Below the pieces are notes generated by a model. It made no database searches and was not told where the DNA came from. It was given only the letters and a program-made list of their open reading frames with translations. Shown piece after piece: positions 51,990 to 64,000 of a stretch of 64,000 nt of DNA. The stretch comes from Zoroaster sp. YZ-2022 (lineage: Eukaryota; Echinodermata; Asteroidea; Forcipulatida; Zoroasteridae). The stretch is taken from positions 17,150,355 through 17,214,354 of the forward strand of contig CM055837.1 of the NCBI GenBank assembly GCA_029582265.1. The letters run 5' to 3'. Every line of letters begins with the position of its first letter. Within the stretch, counting starts at the first letter, position 1. A program made the translations under genes and the position numbers.

Positions 51990-54840
51990 CCTTTCCATAG
52001 CATTTATGAAATATCATCTGGAGCAATTTAGTTGAAACTTTCATACTTCAGTTACTATACGAATGCTAATAATGACCTTTTTCAGAACTGTATTCTGGCT
52101 TTCAGGGTCTACAGAGAGCTAATAAAGAATCGGCCAGTGTCCTTACGCAGTTAAGTGAGTGCCGTACCCCGTACGCAATATCCCACTAGACTGGTGATAA
52201 AGCACATTGCCCTGGAGACCATCGGTAAATAGGTCTGTATACTCCTTAACATTGATTTCTCGTTACCACTAGGGTTACACTTTGTAGCCCGTAGACAAGC
52301 GTTCCTTCAAATATCTAGATCAGAGAAGGACAAAAAATTGTCCAAGACAACTGCCCTACGGTGATGGCATGTAGTTCATGTTGCGAGGAATATTGTAAAT
52401 TAGTGTAGGCGCAGCTGTCGTCAGTGACTCCAGGGTTAAATCGTTGATGAGAAAAGTAGCCGATACGAGAAGTAATGAAGGGATTCACTTATAAGGTCAC
52501 TTAGTCAATGTTGGCTCTTTTGCAAATGTCCACTCACTAAAAGGGATCAGAAAACTTGTCTGCACCTCGTCCTGTCAGAGCAGATTGCCTGGCGCTTGTG
52601 TGACATGTACACATTTTCAGTCGATTTTCATCAAGGAACACACTTCAAATTTTTACTCTAACAACATTACGGCTCGCCGTCGATGAAATGTACGTGCCAC
52701 CGTATCGCAGGGTCTCATCTAAATAAATAGTTTTTGACATAGGCCTTGGAGTACACTAATAACTGATATTAATATAAGATTGGCAACCTCCGATAAACTA
52801 CAGCACTGAACACACCCTCTTTCCTGAAACAATAGCTTCTCTCTAAACACGCAAGGGTTAACTCAACACATAAAAGGTATTTGGTTCCGTATGTCCATTT
52901 CAACCATTTAGTTGTCACGAAATATATCATAAAACGGACCTGTGGAAGCGTAATCGCAATGGTTGTTCACGTTTTTGAGAAAACAAATCGACAAAACAAT
53001 TTCTGTTTTTCTAAGATGAAAACTTTGCAGACGAAATCATTTCTCATGATGATTGATACGTGTCCCAGTTTTTCACTATTTTTAAGATAATAATTTGTGA
53101 ATTTGATAATCTGGTAATTACCAATGCTGAGTCTTCCCTTTGGCAGTGACAACTCTTTATAAAGTAAGATTCAACCTAAAACCAGTATACACATTTGGTA
53201 ACATATGTGAATGCATCCAAAGTTCCATGATATTTCATTGTGCATTAACTTGAAAATATGGAAAATGCTTTCAAATTAATGGTATTCATAAAAAACGTGA
53301 AATTTCTGTCTAAGGAGAACAGAAATATTATAAAAAAAAATCATATCAATCATTTGACTAAAACGATAGCACCAGACACACAAATGTTTCAGCGATGTTT
53401 TGATTCCATCTACAACTTTACATCCACGTAAGGTTTATGTAAAATTGTCATCATGGAATGTGTTTCGAGATTACCAGTGTATAGTGGGTTAACATTTTGA
53501 ACTGATGTTACTGAAGTTAGATTACGGACAGTATACGACTGTAATTACCTGATTACTAATGTATTATCTTAAAACTGTATTGATGTAAAGTTCTACAGAC
53601 AGAACAATTTCAATGAATGTTTAAAACCGTAGTGTGATCATTTATCTTCTTTTCGATAATACAATAATTATACTTTAGGGCTTCAAATAATACAATGCAC
53701 ACTATTTTTTGTTATAGAAATACAATTAGTTAGTACAATTGAAAGTCATATATGATTCTGTATACTGTTTTTATATGATTTAAAACCTAGCAAGATCTTG
53801 TTAGCTAGTTTGTCTTTGATAAAGATCCTGCAAGGTTTGAAGCATAAAGCCACTTGGTACACTTTTACATTTATATTACAGGTGATTTTGATTGGGTAGC
53901 AATATGGAATGTTTTATTTGTATAGTCTATATAGCCAGTGTTAATAAGATTCAATATGTGAAGAGCTTTTCTCAAGTTTTCAAAATGCTTCGAGCAAAAT
54001 ACCTTATATTAAGAAAAACTGGTTGTGTTTACACTGATAGCACACGAAACAATGATTTACGGCCATGAATTCCTGATTTTCTCCCGTAGGCAAAGCTTCG
54101 CACAGGTAGGGTAATATTACCTTCCGTAGTTTATTTGAGTGCAAATATGTCTTGTCACAGAGCGTGACAATACTATGCTCACTAATTACCCTTAGGAGTT
54201 TTTTAAGCCAGAGATAGCCCTTTCATCTTTTGTCGTCATTTCTTCTGTCATCAACATCTTTGCTATCAGCATTGTGCCGTATTGCGAACTAAGACTTCCC
54301 TGTCGTCATCAACGACGAAGTTACCGAAATCGGGTCGAGGGGTTGAAAGAGCGGACACGAACGAGTAATCCATATAATGTCGACATGTCGGGAATGTGTG
54401 CCAATTTACGATACCTCCAAACATGCGGCCGCGTATTTACTCGGTTTGAATTGCTTTTTCTTCGACAAACAATTATTTGAGTAAACTGTAGAAAAAGCCG
54501 TGACGATAGTAACCAAGTTGTGTTAAACGCTGCCTACTTTGTTGATGTAGATCTCTGATGTAGGACCGCTTGAATATCAACGAAGATCAAATCATGCAAT
54601 CTGAACACTATTCCTCCAAACTTTCGCGGACAGTAAGTTAATTTTTTTCAGGCAGCTTGAGAAATGTACAAATTCTTAAAATTTGCTGGCATTATGCGTT
54701 GATTTATTTTGGATCGAAGTCTCATCTGAAAGTTCATAACTTTTGTGACCCTAGACAAGCAGCAATTCAAAACTGAGATGAAAAATACATCGAGGTAAAA
54801 TAGCCTTCAGGCACAGAACATGCACCTTTAAAGCTAACAT
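51990..54840. other. Intergenic, weak repeat traces only
   Basis: 53000-53145 (GCAGACGAAATCATTTCTCA, GATAATCTGGTAATTACCAA) belongs to the diffuse repeat also seen at 3.5, 24.4 and 28.4 kb. 53795-53855 is a degraded hairpin-GAAACG repeat (CTTTGATAAAGATCCTGCAA). No gene recognised. Confidence 0.4.
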
Positions 54841-54854
54841 CATCTTACTGTGCA

Positions 54855-55405
54855 CATTCATTCTTTCATTCATTCTGTAACATTTATTTCAATGCTGTCA
54901 TTCATTACAATATGCACAGTCATGTAGAAAATTACATAAGTAATACATTAATAAATTAATTGATAGATATTATGTACACAGTAATTTAATAGTAAGCAAC
55001 AAATTAATGACAACACTTAGGAATAAGGTTAAGCGAAACGCTTTTGTGCCCTAACCTATGGACAGACAAACAACAACCAAGGTACCGTAACATGGACAGA
55101 GGACAAATAAATCAGACAAGACAAGACAAGTGTGAGACAAGGCCAGATAAATAGTTTACAAATTACACCTTCATTTATGAATATGAGTCTAGGAACTGAG
55201 CTCTTAAGTTTTTCACAAAGACAGATAGAGAGGGTAATGATTTAAGAGAATCATCTAAACTATTCCAGTATGAAATGCCTCGATGAACAACACTATTTTT
55301 AGACATTGACGTTCTGTTGAATTGGACGAACAAATTTCCCCTAGCGCTACTTCGAGTATTATATGCATGAATGTTCGATGTTAAAGTAAAACAGGAATTC
55401 AAACA
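54855..55405 (-). mobile_element. 5'-truncated LINE, RT C-terminus, (AATG)n-like tail
   Basis: Minus-strand frame 55175-55402 reads NIHAYNTRSSARGNLFVQFN, then GISYWNSLDDSLKSLPSL, then FVKNLRAQFLDSYS and stop. The HxYxTR...G(I/V)xxWNSLP...F...LK/R pattern is the C-terminal tail of non-LTR retrotransposon ORF2. The 3' UTR runs to an ATTC/AATG-rich tail at 54856-54880. No catalytic RT motif remains. Confidence 0.72.
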
Positions 55406-55709
55406 TAACTAGGCCCTATGTAATTTTTCATTACAGTTGACGTGTTGGTATACTGTTCACATAATCCGCGAGCCGTGCACAATGGTGTTTATTTTTAGTT
55501 CATATAACTCACACATAGTTCCGTGTCATTTGATTGGTGGAACACACATCACCGGTCATCAACTAGTCTTGCCATGTGCGCCTTGGCTACACAAAGAATA
55601 TATGCTACAGGACGCTCGAAGTACTATGGGAAGCCCAGGGATCATCGGATCAACCTCTTCCCCAAGGCTTTCAAACAGTATCGATCTCAAAGCGAGGTAC
55701 ATACCCTCG

Positions 55710-55772
55710 GGCCATCTGAACTGATCCATATCACTCGGCTTCGCCTCGTGAAATGGATCAGTTCAGATGTTA
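55710..55772. repeat. Perfect 17-bp stem hairpin
   Basis: CATCTGAACTGATCCAT and its exact inverse ATGGATCAGTTCAGATG flank a 23-nt loop rich in TCGGCTTCGCCTCG. AGGTA/TACCT extend the symmetry outward. Confidence 0.6.
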
Positions 55773-56135
55773 CCTCGTGATATTACTCTTCTCATTTTAC
55801 TCCGAGGCATTCAATATCTATATCTATTTCTTTTTCTCCTGATTTTTTATCTTGTACTTTTTTATGTTCTATGTATCCGAGGAAATACCAGCGTATCATA
55901 GGTTATTATACCGTATATTTTATATAAAAATGACTCACATAAAGTTGAATGTGTGTTTCGCTTTTTAACCAGCTTTCCAGAAATTTTAGTTTTCATTAAA
56001 ATATTGATAATTTCCTTTAAGAAAAGGAAAAGGAATACTTTGAAATTAGATATTTCACAAAATATTTGCCAGAAACTTTGTTTAACAGTCAACACTTGCT
56101 AACAATAATTTATGACGGGACCCACAATAAATTAA

Positions 56136-56356
56136 AGGGGCAGTGTCGTCACGATTAACAGGACATGGAATCGGAGTGCTTTTTTTTTTTTTTTTTTTAA
56201 ATTAATTCAGTGACTGAAAATAATTCCCCACATGATAAGGTCATATTACCATTGCTGCTGCATAAATGAGCCAGTCATTTTCAGTCACTGTGTTCATCTT
56301 AAACTAGGACATCGATCCTGTTGAAAGTATGCTCTGATCGTGACGATACTGTCCCT
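56136..56356. mobile_element. TTAA-flanked MITE (piggyBac-type), copy 8
   Basis: TTAA both sides. AGGGGCAGTGTCGTCACGAT left, GATCGTGACGATACTGTCCC + T right. A T(18) tract interrupts the left arm. Confidence 0.82.
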
Positions 56357-56483
56357 TTAATTTTGGGATATAGTTGTCGTAAAGCCATGCTTCTCACAGT
56401 TCTATCGAGAAATTGTAAATTCACAGCATTTATTATCCTTTCCTCAAGTGAAATAGCGATGTTCTGATGCGCGGGCAACAGAT

Positions 56484-56769
56484 CATTGGCGGATCCGGGG
56501 GGGGGGGGGGCTAAGGGGGCTATAGCCCCCCCCCCCCATAAAATCGTAAAAATAAAAAATAAAAAAATAAAATAAAAAAAGGGAGAGAAAAAGAGAGAGA
56601 GAGAGAGAGAGAGGTGGGGGGGGGGAGGGGAGAGGAGAACGCACTCCCATTCCCACAGTGTGCTTTGTTTTTCTCTCCCTTTGATTATTTCATTGTAATT
56701 TTTGTAGTACTGAAAAATAATTGTTTTTGGTTCTCAGCCCCCCCTAAAAATGTTCTGGATCCGCCCATG
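56484..56769. mobile_element. TIR element with CATTGGCGGATCC termini
   Basis: Left CATTGGCGGATCCGG, right (inverse) CATGGGCGGATCC, with homopolymer-rich interior (G, C, A and GA runs). CAGAT flanks both sides (5 bp matched); the superfamily is uncertain. Confidence 0.65.
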
Positions 56770-56903
56770 CAGATACAGTTAAAATATACTATTTTTAAAG
56801 TCCAAACCCTACGCAATCATAGAATCAAGAAGAAGATATAATCGCAGTAATATTCCACGGCAGGTTGTTGCTTTCAAATAGGTATACTTTGATAAATGAC
56901 CAT

Positions 56904-57070
56904 GGACCAGTTTCATAGAGCCGCTAACCATCAAGCAGAAAAATGTGCTAAGCACAGAAAAATTTTGCTCAGCAAAAACAGGTTACCAGCCAAAATGTCA
57001 TGTGCAGTATACGGTTCGTGACTGGTTCCCTGCTTAGTATTTTCTGCTTAGCAGCTCAGTGAGTCTATGG
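56904..57070. mobile_element. MITE with CATAGAGCCGCTAA termini, copy 2
   Basis: Second copy of the 4960-5127 element: TTTCATAGAGCCGCTAACCA left, TTCTGCTTAGCAGCTCAGTG right, GGTTACCAGCCAAA in the middle as in copy 1. Confidence 0.7.
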
Positions 57071-57179
57071 TAAGGCCGGCTTAAGGATTAAAGGTACACA
57101 ACTGATAATTCATACATAACAAAATGGTCAAATCTATCATGATGCGATACTCTTAAGCTTTACATTATTGTCCATGGGT

Positions 57180-57437
57180 CAATATAACCAATCCTTAATT
57201 TCTCAGTTCTCTACAGAGTTTACAGCCCCGAGCTACCATAGTACTTTGGTGACTTTTTCAAACACAATATCAACCTCTAACCTCACAGGTACCCATTTAT
57301 ACTCCTGGGTGAAAAGAAGCAATGTACGGTAAAGTACGGTAAACTCTTGCTCAAGGACACAAGTGCCATGGTCGCAACCACATTCTAAGGACGCAGAACA
57401 CAAGTATGATGAGCTAAACCGCTCGGCCTTGGCACGC
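57180..57437 (-). mobile_element. tRNA-derived SINE, divergent subfamily, copy 7
   Basis: Matches copy 6 (CTTTTTCAAACACAATATCA, CTCACAGGTACCCATTTATA, CTCCTGGGTGAAAAGAAGCA, TGCTCAAGGACACAAGTGCC). The head ends GCTCGGCCTTGGCACG (inverse). The (ATT)n tail is lost. Confidence 0.75.
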
Positions 57438-57859
57438 CATATCTTATGTTATCTTATCTGATTCAACAAAGAGACATCAAATGAACTTAGTAGTTTCAAA
57501 GAGCGATCAACGGATGACCGGCCCGCCGTGTACAGGCCTCGCGTCCCGGCAATGGACAATCTCGTCTCATGAGTATCATTTTGAGCATGACAAGCTGCAT
57601 CAATAACACAAACACTTCAAGGCAAATATTATATCAGCGGCCGGTCGCATGGGAGCGCCGGGGGGACAAATGATCGATGATGAACCGTCACAAAGGCTTT
57701 ATAGAAGCTGGAAACCAATGTTACAAAATAATCAAATCAGTCGACGTGATCATTCTTAGAACTCAAGACTCTTAAGGAGATGGTTATAATATCCTCTTAT
57801 TTGTCGCAAAGGAGGAGACATTTGAAGTATTTGAATGCTCTGTGGGTGCTTTCTTTCTG

Positions 57860-58090
57860 GTGCATTTCCCTTTTTTTGTGATGTGTTATTTTGTAATTTT
57901 GATTGTTGTTTTTACACTAGTTCAATCTGCTTTTCTTATATTAATTACTTTGGTGTTAATATTTGTGTATTTTTATATTTTTAATAACTCTTTTTACTGT
58001 TGTACTGGCGTTACAATTTGACCTTCGGGTCACGATAATTGCCATTTTTAATAAAATTCAAAATTCAAAATTCAATTCAAATTCTAAGAT
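57860..58090 (+). mobile_element. LINE 3' end fragment (possible)
   Basis: T-rich UTR-like sequence with TGTTGTACTGGCGTTACAAT, TTGACCTTCGGGTCACGATA and a short AAAATTC tandem tail (58050-58080). No coding residues. Confidence 0.4.
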
Positions 58091-58297
58091 TCTAGCTGTT
58101 CATCTCAATCATTTTTTTTGGTTATATTAATCATCTTTAAGTTAGCTGATGTTACTTACACCTTACACAATTAACAAACAAATCGCTCTTGTCTGCTGGC
58201 CTTCCGGAGGACGAGTGTGCGTCACCCGACTCCTACTGGACATGTGAGTTCTGCTTGATTAACATACCAACAACAATTATTTTGTTATACCATGGTA

Positions 58298-58639
58298 TTA
58301 GATTACGTTACCGAAGAAATCTTCCAGTAAACTGTCTAAGTCTGTAACTGGAAGTGTCTGGAAGTTGCTGTCATCTCGTCCCGTTTCGTTGCAGTATTCG
58401 CGAACTATTCGTACTGCATGGTCGAAGCGAACAAATTCACACACAGCAGACAAGTTGTTTAGCTGGTCCCTACAGTGCATCAAATTGAAATATAGCGTGT
58501 TCTGCGGAGTACCAGCAATATAACAACCTCGGTCGCTGTTTTCACTTCTTGCAATCAAAAGTAGCACTTGTGAAAGATATATGGGGATGATACTCCCGGG
58601 GACGATCAGGGTGATGTACCACTTTTGAGAGGTGAACAT
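58298..58639 (-). CDS. Hypothetical secreted protein or first exon of one
   Basis: ATG at 58639 opens 113 codons. The N-terminal 35 residues are hydrophobic (WYITLIVPGSIIPIYLSQVL, then LLIARS), like a signal peptide or anchor. The rest is polar with four cysteines (RGC, LMHC, SAVC, REYC) and an acidic tail ending DLDSLLEDFFG. A GTAACG donor-like site at 58311 would cut the frame after LLEDFF in phase 1, so this may be exon 1. Otherwise the frame stops seven codons later. Family not recognised. Promoter-like motifs lie directly upstream. Confidence 0.45.
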   Translation of the reverse strand: MFTSQKWYITLIVPGSIIPIYLSQVLLLIARSENSDRGCYIAGTPQNTLYFNLMHCRDQLNNLSAVCEFVRFDHAVRIVREYCNETGRDDSNFQTLPVTDLDSLLEDFFGNVI

Positions 58640-58760
58640 CACTTTTTGAGTGACGTCACGAGGGTAACATCACTTTTTGAGTGACGTCACGAGGGTAACA
58701 TGAAGATTTGTGATTTGTCATGTGACAGGCTTTCGACCAATGAAATTACACAATCTAAGA
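58640..58760 (-). promoter_or_regulatory. Promoter-like block: two TGACGTCA (CRE) motifs in a 33-bp direct repeat
   Basis: TGACGTCAC occurs twice within tandem 33-bp units (about 58652 and 58685), followed upstream on the minus strand by GTCACATGAC (E-box) and ATTGG (inverted CCAAT). A partial third unit overlaps the start codon. Motif spacing resembles a compact cAMP-responsive promoter. Confidence 0.4.
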
Positions 58761-58780
58761 CCATGATATAACAATATTGT

Positions 58781-59370
58781 TTGAACGTTGTTTCAGTTCC
58801 ACTTTTCCCCAAAATGTTTCACTTTCTGCGAAACGCTCCCTTACATTTTTTGAACCAGCCTGTTTGGGCATGTGCAGTTTCTAGGGCCAATTTATTTGTA
58901 AAAAACACTTCAATGCATGCTCCATTCAGTGAGTTTCTTTGGGATTTTTTTCGTGTTAATTACAGCGTATTCGACATGACAGGGCCAATTCGCAAAGCTA
59001 GTTATTTAAAGAGTGCTTCATGGTTAATCTATTCGGATTTATTGCATTAAAACATTCTTGCAAACGGTATCACCCGTGTTTCAGCTTTTTTGCCCGCTTA
59101 TTATTTTTTTTATTTTATCAAAACTTTGAAATTACACATGTTATTCAAAATAATCTTCACAGAAAATAATTCCCAAAATGTTAATTTATGGTGAGTCCCG
59201 TCATAAATTCATTTGGACACTTAATTATTCCTTAACCAAAATATCTGACAATTATTTTGTGAAAAATATGGGCGATATGTCTTTAAGTGTAATAAATTAT
59301 CACTACAATTTAGGTTAATGATGCGCTGGATTGAAATTGATAATCATGCATAAATACTTTGCGACTTCCG
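58781..59370. other. Intergenic, nothing recognised
   Basis: AT-rich; an 89-codon plus frame (58781-59050) has no recognisable domain. Confidence 0.35.
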
Positions 59371-59375
59371 TCAAA

Positions 59376-59900
59376 AGATCTTGGGAAAGCTGTTTTGTCT
59401 GTTCCACCAGCGGCCGTCAATAGAACCAAAAGCTTCCGTGTCTTCTCTGTGAGGATCTCCCGGGTAGTAAACCATGCATTGTACCCGGGACCTTATAGTC
59501 GGGCCCACGGGCGCCACTCGAGACTTGCTAGTACTTCGCGCTCGTTGAACTAATACAAAAATACAAAAATCAAACTACTTAAAGTTCACGTTGCTCCCAT
59601 GATACCAGGAAATGCTTTTTAATAGGTTCCCTCAAGGGAACATTCATGATGGTTCGAGAGCTAAGAGAAAGACCGGGGAAGCAAATCCAGTCGACTTTTC
59701 AGGGTAGTCAAGATCAACCTGCCGTCCCGAGTGGGACATCTACCGTATAAGAGGCAGGACGCTAGCTGCACGTTTTTCCCCCGCGGAAATTTCGCTCTGC
59801 GTGGGTATGGCCCTCGTCGTTCAGTTTGGTGACCTCCTTGTCTTTTTTCACTGGTCTATTGTTGATGGTAATGTTAAGGGCCAGCCCAACAATAGTATTA
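59376..59900. other. GC-richer segment, possible promoter or first exon
   Basis: Locally GC-rich with several CpGs (CCGCGG, GGGCCCACGGGCGCC). A short plus frame at 59807 (MALVVQFGDLLVFFHW, then SIVDG) runs into a GTAATG donor-like site. Too little to call a gene. Confidence 0.25.
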
Positions 59901-59949
59901 AAGTTAAGTTTTTGTTTACAAAAAATAAGAAAAAACATTGGTGTATTGG

Positions 59950-60160
59950 CTCAGGGCATAATCTAACGAGGGCGCTATTTTGTAAGCTACTGGTACTAGT
60001 GTGCGCTTCATTTACATTCAAGAGTTAACGGTAATCACGTATGAGTTTTTTCAACTGTAAAACAAAACGCAGAATAAACAGGTAGAAAACTACCCCATAC
60101 CCAATGATTAGGTGTTATCAAACATAGAAAAGGTTATGAGATTTGGAAGGAGGTGGGGGC
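59950..60160 (+). repeat. Dispersed repeat, copy 2
   Basis: Direct counterpart of 300-545 (AACGAGGGCGCTATTTTG, GGTAGAAAACTACC, GATTTGGAAGGAGGTGG). Confidence 0.5.
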
Positions 60161-60169
60161 GAGGACGGG

Positions 60170-61049
60170 ATGCAGCCTGAAACATTTCCGGTTTGTATTT
60201 AAAATGACGAACCATGATATGGCGCTGCTATCTCAAACCTAAGTGCATTTTCACCGTTAGAGGGTGTGCACGAAGCGGATAGTCAGAGTTGTGGAATAGT
60301 CTGAGATGTAAGGAATCCGCCCACCCTCATCCCACAATCTCAAAATAGCTAGACCTTAATGTGGGGGGTATATCCACCAATCCTGGTTACATCATTGTCT
60401 TCACCACCGTATGTTTAGATTTTTGTGTTGATATATTGCTTATTTAAGGGTATGTATATAATTGTTATTTCGAAAATAACCAAATCGTAGAATTTTGTAC
60501 TTTCCCTGGCTGAGAAACTAACTAAAAAATTACTGACTTGTCATCGTAACGCGTATTGTTAATTGAACCAATTAAAGAAAAGTGTGTGGGTTTTTTTCCC
60601 TGTGAGATGGACTTTGCTATCGATTCAGTACCATTATTGTAATTTAGCCAGACTAAATTAAATTTAAATAAGTCAACGCACAGTAAACAAACAGATCCTT
60701 TCAATTAGGTTGAATTGATTTGATTATTGATTATTTATCAAACTGTTATGGGTAAGAGTGCTTAAATAGAGTGCCACTGGACTCGACCTGTGCGAGTTCC
60801 CGCTTATTTGGTTGTCTAATTTGCACCCTGTTTACTTCTGTTATGTCTAGTTAAATATCTGTTCTTCTTGTCCTCGCACTACCTCCAGCTGCAATAGCAA
60901 ACTTGTTTTGCTACTCGGTACGCTATACCATTTGTATTATGTGAATGAAATATAATGTATGATACTAGTGTTGCAATGTGGAAATGCATTCATACATTCA
61001 TTATATGAAACAGTAAAAGTGCATTCAAATTTGTAGGCGTTCTAAGTGT
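60170..61049. other. Intergenic, nothing firm
   Basis: 60740-60960 has a UTR-like look (CTCCAGCTGCAATAGCAAAC, CTCGGTACGCTATACCATTT, TATTATGTGAATGAAA) and may be a LINE 3' end, but no tail or RT residues remain. Confidence 0.35.
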
Positions 61050-61057
61050 GGAATCAC

Positions 61058-61232
61058 CATGCACGGATTACCGCACGGGCAAACTGGGCACGTGCCCCGG
61101 GCCCAGGAGCCAATAGGGGCCCTTGGTTTTCAAAAAAAAAGAAAAAAAGCATAGTACTAGTACTATTATGCGCGTGTATGGGCCCGTGGTGAATTTGTGC
61201 CCAGGGCCTGTGCTCATGATGATCCGTCCATG
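61058..61232 (-). mobile_element. hAT-type MITE family A, short copy (175 bp), perfect TSD
   Basis: TSD GGAATCAC at 61050-61057 and 61233-61240. Reads as the inverse of 31863-32039 and has the same internal deletion. Confidence 0.9.
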
Positions 61233-61788
61233 GGAATCACCAGCCGGTGTTGCATTACAGATGTAAATGTTTCTACGTACTTTTCTCGTTTTCTCAAAAA
61301 TGGCAATATGTCAGATAGAATTACATCCCATGCTTCGTATATTGACATCTTACAACCCCAAAGAGCTTGGGATAATAATTCGCTCATTTTCATTTAGGGT
61401 ATTTACCAATGGTGGACACCACTTTCTTAAATTTCTTAAATTGAAAGTCTAATTATGATTGCAGAGAGCTGGCAATCTTGTTAATAGTATTCTTTATTTT
61501 ATAAAAATTCACTTTCTTAATCACAAATTAAGAAAATTATTGATATCGTCCTGACTTGAAAATACCTTAATATAAAAAATCTTGTGTAATTATTTCAGAC
61601 AAATTTGTACATGAAATCCTTTTAGCAAGTGCTTTTTGCGGTATTTGCTTTCAAAGTTGTTTAAATAACCGTATACTGTGTCTACAGTGATGCAACTATA
61701 CTAAGGTCTAAGTCCAGACATGTCAAATTAACCAAATATTTTTTCATTGAAGGGAGTTAAAAGGACAGTGTTCAGACTGGCACTTTGA

Positions 61789-62002
61789 AGGGATAATATC
61801 GTCACGATCAACAGGGCAAGGAATTTAAGTGCTAAGTTGAAAATAACTCAGTTACTGAAAATAATAAATAACCCACATGATAAGGTACCGTTGCTGCTGC
61901 GTAAATGAACCAGTATTTTTCAGTCACTGTGTTCATCTTAAACTAAAACACCGATTCCATGCCCTGTCGAAAGTCTGCACTGATAGTGACGATATTGTTT
62001 CT
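61789..62002. mobile_element. TTAA-flanked MITE (piggyBac-type), copy 9
   Basis: Left flank TTGA, right TTAA. AGGGATAATATCGTCACGAT left, AGTGACGATATTGTTTCT right; slightly decayed. Confidence 0.72.
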
Positions 62003-62565
62003 TTAAGACAGACATTGGCCTACAACTGTCTGGCGACGCCGACTTATCCTTCCTTAAAGAGCTTTATCTACAAATACATCATCACTAATAATTAGTCATC
62101 ACTAATAATAAGACATCATCACTAATAACAACGCATTTCTGTAATTATTACAGAAAGCTGTTATTGATAAACTATAATTGATAATGCGTTGTACAGGTGC
62201 TGTTGAGCAGCCTCGTACCTTGATATGTGCCATGACGTTATCCGACCCATATAAATGGTACCTGGCATACAAGGGGATTACGTAGAACAAAATGAATATA
62301 TAGTAATCTAAAAACAGGTTCATATTAGGCATCGCCAGAAGTCTATTACCTACATGAAGTGTGTCAGCCTGTATAAGCCTAGGCTTTTTACCTGGTGCCC
62401 TCCATTTGTCACCATTTGTACATAATTGTTGTATTAACATATTGTATCAAGCTGTGATATATGGAAAATAAACAAACAAACAAACAAACAAAACATGAAG
62501 TGTGGCAGCCTGCTATAACCCAAGTCTATTACCTACATGAAGTGTGGCAGCCTGCTATAACCCAA

Positions 62566-62800
62566 GTGTCGTGGCCGAGCGGTCTAGCTTACCGGACTTA
62601 AGTTCTGGTGTTAGCAGCAGAATGTGGGTTCGAATCCCAGCCGTGACACTTGTGTCCTTGAGCAAGACACTTAACCGTAATTGCTTCTCTCCACCCAGGA
62701 ATGATTTATGAGCCTTATGAGCAATTATGAGCAGGGGTAATGATATAATGCGCCTTGAGCACCACTTAGTTGGTGGATACGTGCGCTATATAAGTCCAAA

Positions 62801-62862
<62 letters not shown>
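62566..62862 (+). mobile_element. tRNA-derived SINE, copy 8
   Basis: The best-preserved head: GTGTCGTGGCCGAGCGGTCT (box A) and GTGGGTTCGAATCCC (box B). Deletion of the middle body joins CTCTCCACCCAGG to AATGATTTATGAGCC. (ATT)n tail at 62802-62862. Confidence 0.88.
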
Positions 62863-63887
<1,025 letters not shown>

Positions 63888-64000
63888 ACATGAAATGTGG
63901 CAGCCTGCTATAACCGAAGTCTATTACCTACATGAAGTGTGTCAGCCTGCTATAACCCAAGTCTATTACCTACATGAAGTGTGGCAGCCTGCTATAACCC

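Noticed and set aside
62566..62660. tRNA gene with good A and B boxes
   Set aside because: The same sequence heads many SINE copies and is followed by the SINE body; the cloverleaf is not intact.

Overview
The window is intron-rich, AT-rich, repeat-laden eukaryotic DNA. Family content (an LDLa-LRR-7TM receptor, tRNA-headed SINEs with (ATT)n tails, 5'-truncated non-LTR elements, many short TIR elements) suggests an invertebrate deuterostome, most likely an echinoderm such as a starfish. That assignment is an inference at modest confidence; no taxon-specific marker was read.

The one clearly recognisable host gene lies on the minus strand and fills 1 to about 28.7 kb. I reassembled it exon by exon from splice signals, reading phase and domain content: signal-peptide exon (28642-28720), LDL-receptor class A exon (25172-25330), an acidic phase 1-1 exon (23600-23716), an LRR N-cap exon with a Ser/Thr-rich insert (22716-23019), ten separate leucine-rich-repeat exons of exactly 72 bp each in phase 2, and a hinge plus TM1/TM2 exon that runs off the left edge (1-251). 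This is the layout of a relaxin-family peptide receptor (RXFP, type C LGR). Its introns hold most of the repeats described below.

From 28.7 to 58.3 kb I see no convincing host exon. It is transposon remnants and unique AT-rich sequence: TTAA-flanked MITEs, a 986-bp hAT-type element with a perfect 8-bp target duplication, an internally deleted PIF/Harbinger element with a Myb-like ORF and a transposase stub, foldbacks, SINEs and LINE ends. At 58.3-58.7 kb a minus-strand ORF with a signal-like N terminus lies directly below two perfect TGACGTCA motifs and may start a second, unrecognised gene. The right end (62.3-64 kb) is a 42-bp minisatellite interrupted by a SINE, (ATT)n tracts and the C-terminal part of a LINE with a restriction-like endonuclease.

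The window also carries its own insertion history. Several repeats occur both empty and interrupted, which fixes element boundaries and order of insertion: a SINE inside a MITE, a LINE inside a Harbinger-type MITE inside an older repeat, and a hAT element inside a hammerhead-like foldback.
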